Shown piece by piece: positions 23,564-35,800 of a stretch of DNA of 64,000 nt. Where the stretch lies: contig NMRA01000053.1 of the NCBI GenBank assembly GCA_002633005.1, positions 382,131 through 446,130 on the forward strand, given 5' to 3'. The first letter of the stretch is position 1. Each line of letters begins with the position of its first letter. Source of the DNA: Phoronis australis (lineage: Eukaryota; Phoronida; Phoronidae). The notes under the pieces were generated by a model. That model was not told the origin of the DNA, searched no databases, and was given only the letters and a program-made list of their open reading frames with translations. The translations under genes and the position numbers were made by a program.

Positions 23564-24904
23564 TTAACTGTGACCGTAGTTCCGCAGAAAATTCTTCTAG
23601 TCGTGCACACAGCCATCCAGAGAAGTGAGATTTTGTTTTACAAAATCTGTTGATCAGCAGAGGTCCAACTTGTGCGAGTTTTACTGCTATTGTTTTTCTG
23701 TGCGTTTGTTGGAGTGCTCTCAAGATCTCAGTTGACGTGATTTTAGGGCTTCACTGTGTCTAACAGGGCCTAGTTATTTGTATATAAATATGAATCAAGA
23801 AAGTGTGTTAATTGTAATTAACAAGAAGTTATCAAGTTTATTTTGTTATGTGTAATTTATCGTCTGTTATGTAAATAATATTAATGTTCATATCCAATAG
23901 CAATTTGGTGATTTATGTGTTCATTACTCAATTGTATAGTGTTGTTTCTAAAACTACCATTCTTGAAGTGTCGACAAACGCATATTTTAGTCTCAAGTAA
24001 AAGAAAGACCTTCCTTTGGTTTCCTTTTAGCACTTAATAGACATAATTGCATTCAAGAGTACTTAATGCAGCCCATTCATCTTACTGAGCTATTCATTCT
24101 TTATTTTTATTTGCAATTATATGTTTTAACTCACCAGTGTAATTTCATAATTTTCCCCATGTTTTACCGCTACATGTCTTTGATTGTTAACGAGTTCATC
24201 GTGTTGCAATCGCACATGTGTTTAACTATAGTCGAACAGTAGTATTTATTTTCGCTGCTAAGAAATAGATGCAGTGCATCATTTTTTCGAAAGTTTTCTC
24301 ACGTACTTCACAACGCTTGGTTATTTGCTTTTAATCGAGTAAATGGGAGAGAGGCAATCACTTGAGTGTTCACTATGATGTTACGACTGTTGACAATGTT
24401 TGACCAGAGGGTTGGAATAAGTATATGTTGTGTGTGAAGATACGAATTGGGCATAATTATTAGCTTATAAGGCAATTCCATGTCCAAAGTTGCTTTTCGA
24501 ATTTTGAGTTCACTTTTTGATTACAATTTTCATATTTCTTTTAACATACTGGTCAATGTACTTACTGCAATTGATCCAAGTTATGCGTGCAGTGTTTCTG
24601 ATTTTCTGATTTTTCTTTGTGAAATGTCTGATTTTATGTCAGAGTGCCGTCCTTGTTATCCTATGTTGTTTTTTGATAGTCTCGTTAAAGTTGCTGTGTC
24701 ATGCAAATTCACGGAGTATTCATAATACACAATAGACTTATTGATTTAGCATGATTACCCAAATCAATGAACATTTTAAACTTTGACCCCAGGTCGTGTT
24801 AACAAAAATTAATTGGTCTGATCTGATTTGCATATTCTCAGATTGAAGGGGCGTGGTCCAGAATCTTTAACGAAGGATGTATTGTCATGAATGATGTTAA
24901 TCAG

Positions 24905-24910
24905 AATAAA
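24905..24910 (+). promoter_or_regulatory. Candidate poly(A) signal for BBS9
   Basis: AATAAA on the plus strand, about 2.6 kb after the BBS9 stop codon and outside repeats. Nearer AATAAA words lie only within the inverted-repeat element at 22992-23563. Use is unproven. Confidence 0.4.
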
Positions 24911-25695
24911 ACTTTGCTTTTGACTTAAACATACAGTTTTTATATTACTTTTAACTTATATTCTATCAAGCTCCACATGTGCTTGCTCATTGAGGAGACC
25001 CCAAAATGTGATAATGACTTTGACTTCACCTCAGTCATCATATTTTGGGAATGACAATCACTGCAATGTATTTAGTGGGTTAAAACAAACAAACTGTGCT
25101 CTAAGCATGGGTCGAGCTTTAGTAAAAGCTTGTTAGCTTATAAGTAGTCACAGAACTGGCTTCATGAAGGTAGTCCCCAAACACAGTCCTAGCTTGTTTG
25201 CATGTTGCAACACAGTCCTGTATGAATTACTGCTTCGGGAAAATATTTTTGTCGACGAAAAGAGGTTGTGCAATATAACGTTGATTAATTACAATTACTG
25301 GTGACATTTAAATATTTATGCAACTTTTGTCACTTCTGTTTTGCCTCAGAAATATAAATATGATGGGGGGGGGTTGATTACAAATTGTATTGAACTGCAA
25401 GCAGACACTCGCTGCCACATAATAAGTAAAATACTGAAAAATTGAATTATTCCATTCAGTAATTGGGTACCTCATTTCAACATCAGATGTAAAAATGAAC
25501 CACACTGTCTACTTGGCAGTCCTGGATATTTTGCAATTTGGTATTGACTAATAAGTATGAAGAATTCAGAGGTAACAACAATGTGAATTATCAAAAACTT
25601 ACAAGATGGAGCAACGAGAATCTGAAGAAATGCCAACAAAAATATTGAAATTTGATCAAATTCAAAAGCAAATGAATGGCTTAAATTATGTGAAC

Positions 25696-25701
25696 TTTAT
25701 T
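25696..25701 (-). promoter_or_regulatory. Candidate poly(A) signal for RAB3GAP1
   Basis: AATAAA on the minus strand, about 1.16 kb after the RAB3GAP1 stop codon. I found no closer canonical signal on that strand. Confidence 0.45.
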
Positions 25702-26627
25702 TCAAACACATCTCAATACAATGCACATTGGTTGAAAGTCAAAACTTGACACTAAATACGGAACACACAAGCACCATATCTCAGTTCTAAATTCAAAAAA
25801 ATGTCAGCATTTTCCCCCCATAATTCCCCACTTGTCAATCAGTATGAAACGTATGACAACACGACAATCATATCACAAATGCAGCAATAATTTAAGAAGT
25901 ATAATATTAATTTCTCAAACAAGTTACCACTTGTCTTCTTGGTAATTATCTAGACTCCGAACATTGTGTGTAATTATATCTAAAAACATCTCTATTTTGA
26001 CAGAACTTACACAGCTCTGTTTTAAAACTCGAGTTGAAAACCCATCCAAGTGAACATGTTTCACACTTCACAAACCCAGCTGCCTGAGTACAGTTCTCTC
26101 ATCCCATCCATTGGAGCCTACACTGCATCAAAATACATCCTACACAACAGCTGTTGTGAGGATTATCATGTCAAGGACTTATCTAAGACCCAAATGACTC
26201 CCACAGATAACAACAGCTGTAGTAATCTTACATCAAACATCCATAAGGTGCTTCAAAGGTGGTCACATATAGTAGGCCTGGCGATGACGTTTTATGAGAT
26301 CTTTAAATGTTCCCAGTGAAAAGCATGGTGTAACACACTTGCTGAAGTGGACAACTTACAATAGTAAACTAGTGTGTCATTATCTTAAAATCTCACCAAT
26401 TTTGGACAAAATAATTGCTAAATTAGCCCTTTTTCATATTTGAAGGGTTTCTAGCATTATTATGAATGCCCACAACCTCTCAAAACATTGTCAGATGGTA
26501 GCTATGGTAACACAACTTGAATACAGAAAACCATTAATTTGGTGCCACATATCTTTTATGGAAAAACAGAAAGTGAAATTTCGTTTGGCAGCCACATTGT
26601 TTCCTAAATTGATGAGATTTTGCCATA

Positions 26628-26852
26628 CATAATTAGTGTTTGGAGGTAACACTACACTTTTCTGTACCTAGGCATACACAACAGTTTACAAAATACCCAT
26701 TTCATAATTAGTGTTTGGAGGTAACACTACACTTTCCTGTACCTAGGCAAACACAACAGTTTACAAAATACCCATTTCATAATTAGTGTTTGGAGGTAAC
26801 ACTACACTTTTCTGTACCTAGGCATACACAACTGTTTACAAAATACCCATTT
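26628..26852. repeat. Three tandem 75-bp repeats in the RAB3GAP1 3'UTR
   Basis: Copies begin at 26628, 26703 and 26778 with cataattagtgtttggaggt and end with acaaaatacccatttc. They differ at only a few positions. The array starts eight bases beyond the RAB3GAP1 stop codon, so it forms the first part of the 3'UTR in antisense orientation. Confidence 0.95.
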
Positions 26853-26860
26853 CCATCAAT

Positions 26861-29800
26861 TCACTGGAAAGTTGTGTCCTCTGAGAAGGCTCCGGCTAAT
26901 CTGAAACCGTCGGGAGTGACGACGCAAAACATTCTGTGAGGGCAGAGACGGGAGTAAGGTGCTGGTCGAGGAGCCACGGTACGCAGAATAAACTCTCGCC
27001 CTGCTGGACTGGGGAACTCCCTGACGCTGGTGTCTGGGGACGTTGCAGATGAGTCATCTCCGGCTACAGTTGCTTGTGCCTACAATACATTTTAACATTG
27101 CCCAATGGAGATAAAGGACTGCCCAAAGGATTTATGTCCCAATGTTTTTGATAAAAATCATATTAAAGAATAAAATGTAGAAGTTTAAATACACACAGAC
27201 CTCTTGAGTTACAAATTGCTCCAGTTTTAGTGATAAATTCCAAATGGCGTCATCAATTTTACTTTGAAATTGGTCAAAAACAAACTGAAATGACATCTGC
27301 ACTGTCCAATCACAAAGTAAACCATTTCCTCAAGGCCAATGGCAATACTTGAACATCACTTTCAGCGCATTTGTAAATGCTAAGCAATCTAGAAAACAAA
27401 AAGATAGAATGACTCTGAGATAGGAAGAACTGTCCATCAAGGAGCCACTTACATGTTGGGCTGCAGAGAATAAGTGGTGTATGACTTGTCCAGCTGGCCC
27501 CCTCGACGCTCCCAACACGGGCACCTCGGGGTGCTCCAACAGGCTGGTGACAAACCTCTCCAGTTCGTGGACGTCCTTGGTCTTCGCCTGCTGAAGGTCA
27601 AACTTTGCTCTCAATGACCTGGCTCGCGCTAACACAGTCTCAGCAAGCTCCATCTGTTTGACGATATCCTGACAAAAATAAAATCTATGATTTAAGGCAA
27701 CAGTCCTCATGCTGTAACAGGCCACCAACATGTGCGTTCATCTTCAAATTGCACTTGCAACAACCAATTTATTTATTTTCTCTACTCAAAAACAAGTATA
27801 AACATCTGACCAATACCATAAGAGACATTTTGAACGTATGATTTAGGCTAATAAAAGGCACACATGACTGAGCAATACAACAAAGATGACGTGTAGATTG
27901 AACAATAAAATAAATACATGAAGCACCTACCTCATATTTCGGTAGATCGGTAACAGGTGCTCGAGTCACCTTGGAAGACTTCTTGATCAACTGCTGAACC
28001 AGTGCTTGAACATTGGTGAGCTCATGTTCATCTGGAAGTGTCACAGTATAATGAGTGTAGCAGAACAGATGTGTTACATAGATGCAGGAACCTCGCGAGA
28101 GTGTAAGATGACACAAGACTGCGAGATATTGCCATGCACTACAAGCTAAATAATGTGACTACACCAGCTTTACTCGCAAGATTCTTGCATTTACAGAACG
28201 CAGCCGAGATGTCATGAACTCTTAAATGTATGCTATCAACTGTAGGTCAAATGACAACTGTTAAAGGTATATTGAGGGCTGTTATAATGCTGTGACCACG
28301 GAACATGTTTTCATTAAATGTTGCGATGGTCACAAGTCATAAGATAACTTAAAGGCAAGTTAACACTTCTTATTTTCTATGGTTATACTGTAGTTGGGAG
28401 TGGAGCTGATGTGTTATTTAGGCCACATTCCTATTTCATTTAACCATGTAGTGCTCAAGATGGCTACATTAATATATACTCAGATTGGACTCGATGGTTA
28501 TGACGCTAGAAAGACCAACATAAAGCTTCATGATGTATCCATATTTTATTAACTGTAGATTTAATGTTAAACTATTAAATGTTTGCTTTAAACTGTCAAA
28601 ATTTGTCACAAAATTCCACGTATTCAGGTAGAAAGTTTGCTCAAACATGTCGCTAAATAAGACGGTTGAATTCTCTGTAATGTCTCCAGGCCACTCACTG
28701 TGTTGCATGACAGACAGTATTCCTGACTGTACAATCATTGGTAACAGGTACTTGGCCAGCTCACCAGGCTTGAGAGCAGCTAGAAAATGAAGCACCTGGC
28801 AAAGGGAAAATAGACAAATAACGTCATTATGTAGCTACATCTTTACGACATGTCACTGTTTTCAATTCCCCCACCACAGATAAACTCTTCTCTATGATGG
28901 AGGTAGAAATAAAATGCATCGTAAAACAGATTGTAGGCGGTCCCATGCCTGAATGGCATCAGACCCACGCAAGCCACATAGGTTGGGCACACCGCACAAA
29001 ACAACTGATTTAAAACGTATCACATGATAGGCCTAGTTTTGCAAAGGTCTGAATCAAGACACACAAGTGAAGGATTATTCATCACACTTCACTCAGCTTT
29101 TCAAATTCTTTAGGTCTGTATTGCAGCTCCTTATGTTACAATAACATTTTATTGGCATCCGAATGACAAATGGACAACTAATCTTAATGTAAAGTGGTAA
29201 TTAGCATGTCAGAAGGCAATGAAAGACATGCAGACTCGGACCTTTTCTGCCTCCTTGGTATCATCAAACAATCGTTTCTGCCTCCTGGCAGGCACGGGGC
29301 GGGCGCTGGTCCACACTTCTGCCCACATGTTACCTGGGATCTGCATTCTTTGACTCAAGTGACCTACAACAAAATGTACGGCTTGTATAAATTATCCGGT
29401 TGCGTAAAATGTCATAACTTAACCTCTGGGTAAGTCTGATTGGTACATGAGGTCAAAACCATTGTTCAACAAAGGCAGTGTGCGTGCGATAGTGTTGCAG
29501 TTACCCAGGTCCTCTGTTCACTAACATGGTTTATAGAATAAGCGGTAAAAATTCACCCATTTTACGATACAGTATAAAAGTGCAAGCTACCAGTTCTCAT
29601 ATAGAAGATAAAATTGGGTTGCGGTCCTACCAACAACCAACTTCTCTTCAAAAGTAAGTTAATAATCTCTCTCTCACTCACCCTTGATGGTCTTACTGCC
29701 ATCCTCCAACACCACTTCCTCTGTCACGTAGTCTCGCGGCGAATACCAGCGCACAAAGTCCTCCAAGCTACAGCCCGGGTTGGCTGCCTTAAATGACTCC

Positions 29801-32800
29801 ATGTCCGAGAGTAGGCAGGCGCTCTGCATGCGTGCCCTAAGATGAGCCCCCTCTTCACTCGTACCCAGCCTGCAACATCAGCACCAGAACAGAATTAAGG
29901 GTGGAATTTGGTGTGAATGAACAGTTATGTCAGAGATCTTCACAGGCTGTTATAACAGGTCGTCCCACCCTCTTTTGATTTCAGCAGTTGATTCTGAGCC
30001 CTCTTTCCGCCATCTTTTAAATTACTTTACCAGGAAGTGTTTACCTGCACACTTTCCAGTCCTCTTAAATTTGGTTCAGACAATCATTGTTTGATACAGA
30101 AGTTACTTTTGGTGTCTGCTGTCTGCAGCAATCAGGTTAAATAGCAGAAGTTCCTTTCAAAGTCGTTCGATCGTTAGTCATAGAAGCACACCTCAATTCA
30201 ATATTTCTTGACCCAAGAGTATATAGGCTAACTAGCTTCAAGTGATTACTCCATATGTAGCACAGCCATTTCATATAAACACCCCATTGTGGAATCCCCT
30301 TGAAACTAAAGCTCTGTTCAGTCTTATCCTTTGCAAGGTAGGGACAGCATACGAACTTGATGATTAATCAAACACAACATTTCAGTTACAACCAACTGGC
30401 TCTAAACATTGACTGATTTGTTTCATATGCAGTTGATCAATGTTGTAGCAAAAAAGTTCAATCTATTTACTTGCCTATTTTATGTTTTCTATCTCATTTT
30501 ACTTGTCACGGAAAATAACTCCATACGTCCAAATATCAAAGCCTGAGAAATTTGTGTTATTGGTGAATTTGTGAAATGTAAACAATGATTGCTCTGTTCT
30601 GCATTTACGAAGACACCTCTCCACAACACTGCTGAACTTGTGCACGTGCAGCATCACGTGATCAAGCGACACTCAGGGTCAGAAGGTCAAAATGAAATGT
30701 TTATGCTTGTGGTTATAGACAAACAAATCAAAACTTCAACTGCTGTTCGTGCAACGTTTCGTAACAGTTTGTAGACCTTGTTCAGGAATCTTAAAATGGT
30801 AACGTAATAAGTTAGTGGTATTGAGAAGAAATGGAACGAAATCAGCAACCACTGCAGAAAACATTCGTGGCAAGAATTAGAATGCATTGACAGCCATTAA
30901 GTTACTCGTGGTGTATGTAATAACTGAAAACCCCTTCTCCAATAATGCACTAGTCCAACTGTCAACCTAAGTTGTCAAAGGTATCCATTTTGCCTGGTGG
31001 AAGAGGTCAAAGGTTCAGAATGGCTCAGAACATTTGTGTTGAAAGGAAAAGTGGGAATGAAACTTTGGTCTCATTTTAACTGACAAAAATCTTTTTTATA
31101 ATTCCAGGTTTGTTAAAACGAAACCTATTGTTCACTAAACAGATTTCATTCAAACCAACGCTACAAATAACGAATGCTATCAGACTTAAAAGCAGGCAAA
31201 AAAAATGAAGATTATTGTCCATTCTTACTTGGCCAGCACTTCAGCATGTTGTTCCAACATGTCTTCGGTCATAGGTGCCGGTTCTTGAGTCACGGGGATA
31301 TAAAGAGGTTCATCAACATTCAGCAACCTGTAGAACAATGGTAGCAGAGAATGAGGTGCTTAACATTACCTCACTCACAGACAACAGGGCTGGTGACTTG
31401 ATGTCATCTCTCAAATACATGAATAGTGTGTACCCAAAATAAAGATAAGTAGCAAAATGTATTCTCTGGTGGTTAAAACAATTATTGGACAAATCAATGC
31501 AAATACAACATTAAAACAGATTCCCAAAGTTATCTAACATGCCTTGTGTTATTTGGAGTGGGTTCTATATTACCATCCACTACTAGCTGGCCACGAGACC
31601 TCACCAGCTTTCAACAAAATAACCAAGCTGTAATAAATGTTGCTGTCAAGCATAATTCAATTAAAAGATACACATTGTACATTAACTTAAGGTAAAAAGC
31701 ATTATTCAATACTACTCAGACAAGCTTACAAAGCATTGGTTATTTATGACTTAAGAGTATTTCATGTTTGGAATTAAATGTAATATTCCAAAAAATGGTG
31801 ACTAGTCAATAATGTTGCATATAAGTACCAGCGCTAGACACAAGCCAGTGATGGATGGCATATTTACCACTTACATTCCTGGATTGGGCTCGTAAAACGT
31901 GGTAACCAAAAAATGCTTGGCGTCAGCTTGGCTCCCACACCGTTGAGGCCAATTTTCTACTTGTTTATTACTTCGGCCACTCTTTTTTTAGCACTTACCC
32001 TGAGTACCGAACGTTAATGCACATATTAAGACCAATGCACCTACTATTGACAACAAAAAATTTGTTCAAGGGCTTCACATATAGGCACATTCATTAATAA
32101 GCTTCATAAGTAGACACAGTCAGCTATTCTTTCTTCAAGTGCACATGATTATTTTAACACAGTTTAAAAACCAAGTCTTTCAATGATTTTTAATACTTTT
32201 CATTAATTAGTCAGTGTTAAATTGGCAACATGTTGATTTCAAAAGTTTTGTCAAAGATTTGTAAAGTTAAACTAACGTGCTAATTTAAAAATTTGGGGCA
32301 TGGTTTTACTCAAGTGCTTCGCATGTAAGCACTAGTACCTAATTACTTACATAAGCACAACGTCTTTAGGTGCACTAGGTTAAATATGCGCATATACTGC
32401 ATACAAAACTTTTATTTGTGGACTTCCCAAGTACACAGTGACATCACAAGATGACCACAACAGAGTTCCATACCTCAAGTCGCCATGTGGCCTCAGACGA
32501 CCCTCTGGCTTGTATGAAGGCTGCTGCTGCTGCTGCGTGTTGGTCACCATGTCCTTAGAAACATCAGCTCCAATTTTTATTGCACTAGAATCAACTACTT
32601 CACTTCCCTCATCAACAACCTCATCCCTCGTTGCACCCTGAATAGCACCTTCACCTTGCGCCAATTTGTCCGTTTCACCACTTTCCTCATTGTCACCATC
32701 CTCTCCACCAACTATGTCCATGTCAAAATCCTCCCAGCCCCCTGCTGGCGCTTCCACATCACCACATGCTGCCACTTTCTCCATTTTGTTCACATCCTCT

Positions 32801-35800
32801 TTAGGAGAACTCATATCAACGTTTGCCGATGATTCTTCCCCTTCGCATTCGAAGAACTCCTCGTCATCGCTACTGGAACTCTCCAATACTGCAGAGCGCG
32901 TTCGTTCTATAGCACCACCTACTGCAGTTCTATCATCCTGAGTCTTGGATTGTACTGAACCTGGACTGTCTTTGTCTACCTTGGATAAACCAGCACTGAC
33001 AGAACTAATAATACCGCCTTCATCGTTGTCCAAATGACCCTCCGCATCATTCTTAGCTAAAAAGTCCGACACACTAGAGGCTGCTGATAACACTGGATAA
33101 CTGGATGACTCGGACATCTGTCCACAGCTGGACGACTGAGACATCTGTTGTTCCTGTTGTTGCTCACGAGTTTTCTTTCTTTCAATACAACAGTTCAACA
33201 TCTGCAACTTTTGATGCAACAAACAACAACCCATGTTAGGTGAAGACTGCTCCAGACTGTAACAGACAAGGAGAGAGTGAGAGTGGGAGTGGGAGGGAGC
33301 TGGTGGGAGTAATTGAATAGAGACAGTGCTTTACTGTAGCCTGTGAATTGATGACTTAGAACAGGCTTCTTTATAAATGTAATTAATGACTCAAGTAATC
33401 CTTGTTTATCTTTCTCTATGTACCTGACATTAGTGTTATCCTCTAACTCTTTCCCTGACACTCTTTTATGATGCACAGATTCAAAATGGTATTTGATAAC
33501 ACCATTTTGTAAGTGATAAGATAACATACATGAAAACAAACACACAGTCTGGGCCAACCTAACGCTGTCTATAGGCAGAATGTAGACATTCATTCTCAGG
33601 ACATGTAAATTGGTAGACAATAATACATTTGCTTAACATTCGTTCTGGTCCTTGACAAGGCTATGAGTTTTAATATTCTGGTAATACACAAATATTTTTA
33701 GCATTTCACCAGTTTTTTTAAAACTAACATTACCACGTATGATTTTCTTAATGACTCGTCTTGCACATAATTGTCACCCATCTAGTTGTGGTAGCATACT
33801 GTGTTGTAACACCAGTGACTTGAGGCTCTGAGTCTAATTTAGACATAAACTGCTGGATTTTCCAGTCTTTCATTCTGTTTGAATAGCTGTTGTCTACAAG
33901 CATTTGTTTCATGCAAGAAATGTCGAATCATTCTTAATGAAATCTGAACCAGGGACATGTCTCTTTGTTAAAACTTCATTCAAACAGACTGCTAATCTTA
34001 ATGCAAAATAGCGATCAGCTCAGCAGCAGCAGTGTATAACTGCGGGGCACAGCATTGTGGGTAAATACAACAGAATCAAAGAAGGCAGAAGGAAGACGTT
34101 ATTATTTTGATGATTTAAGTCATCGCCAGTTTATTCAATTTCACAATGTATGCATAAACACTCTTGACAACCTGATATCATACAAAGAATGTTTCTTTAA
34201 AATGACGGTCATGCTAAAACAAGCTTTTGCAGAGAAAATTTTAATTTTTTTCATTAAAAATCTTAAAATTCATAGATCATGCGATCACTAATTACTTTCA
34301 GGATTTTTTAGCAGTAAGCTAAATACATGTCACATTTGTGACAGTAATATTCAATATAATAAGCAGATAACCCGACACTAGCGACGAAGACTGAAGCTTA
34401 ACAAAGAAAATAATAACGCTTACCCGCAAATTAAATAGTTGTTCTCATATCTGTATCTCATTTCCAGAACAAATTCCTGCCACAAGTGGGCGACAGCGTG
34501 CAGACCACCCAGACTGTGATTGACTACACACAACAGCACAGCTAACTTGGAAGTGAGGCAATCTTGGGGTGCAGACTTGAGCTGCCGCGACAGGTCCTAC
34601 GGAGGTGAAAAGAGATTGAATAGAAATACTGAGAAGTTTACAAAGAGTGTGCGTGTGTGTGGCATAGCAGTAGTGAATACCTAATTATACTGGATATGAA
34701 CCTGTTAAATGAATGAAGCAGATTTCCAACAGGCTTCAGGCCAATACATAAATTTTAAAAGAAATTTATAGAAGTTTAAATACATTGAAATGGCAATTAT
34801 GTGGTGTCAAACTCATGCTGGATTCTGGTAAAATAGGCGAACAGAAATTGACGAATAAGTACGGTCATAAACCACAACATTTTCAGCACAAACTGTTGTT
34901 CGTACATCGGTGGACAAAATACTGGCTCCAGTGTCCAGTAGGAGGTGCATCTTTGCAAGCCTAAGGGACAGGCACACTACATACATTAGGATCTAGCTCC
35001 TTGGCTTCGTTGTTCTCTTCGGATTGTTCTGATTGGCTGGTGACACCATTATCTTTATCAGCATCAGGAAACAAAAACTGAAATGTGAAGCAGCAAACAA
35101 CTAATAACAGCAATACATCAGCAGTTTACCGCTTTCTTCAATCTTAAATAATTAGTCAATAATTATTCTATACTCAAGGCCTTAGGAAGCAGGGGGCCCG
35201 GGTGCATTTGTCCCCCCTCCAATTAATTAAAGCATAGAATGTATTTGCTCCGGAGACTTTGAACTGAAAAGATCCAAATAAGTCTGTGCTTCTTTCTAAC
35301 TATCACCTTCTTAATGACCAGATATATTGAACCATTTGACTTCAATTACATCATTTCTTGGCCATAGTATGATTAGAAAACGGACAATCACCGCACAAAT
35401 AAAAAAGTTCATGTTAACTCAACGTTTCGTCTATTCATAAGACATCATCAGGATATGTTCAGTAGGACAACAAGTGTCGATGACCATTCAAGTCACATCA
35501 ACATAATTTGACTTCAAATAAAAAACGTACCAGTAACAGTTTGTTCAGCAGATCGTCAGGTATAGGTGCCTCACCAGGCTTCAGCTTCAAAGACTGACGC
35601 GAGTTAGATATGACTTTAGACAAGGATGGCAAGCTGTACACAGCCTTGGGCTCTGTCAACCTCTGAAGGGCTTGACTTATGTCTGAAGACTCTGTAAGAT
35701 TATGAATATTGCTAATATGAAGTCCAGTCAGTCAGTACAGCACTCCTAACAAAAATTTCAACGTTAGATTTGAAATGCTTGGGTTTTATGTAATCTGTTT

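Larger units (their letters stand above)
22310..26860. other. Convergent 3' ends of BBS9 and RAB3GAP1
   Basis: This stretch separates the stop codons of two genes that face each other. It should contain both 3'UTRs. The first plus-strand AATAAA signals (near 23036, 23105 and 23480) lie inside an inverted-repeat element; the next good one is 24905-24910. On the minus strand an AATAAA lies at 25696-25701. I see no further coding exon; the longest open frame (26050-26319, +) matches nothing I recognise. Confidence 0.6.

Noticed and set aside
26050-26319. 89-codon plus-strand open frame between BBS9 and RAB3GAP1
   Set aside because: No recognisable domain or splice context, and it lies antisense in the presumed RAB3GAP1 3'UTR.
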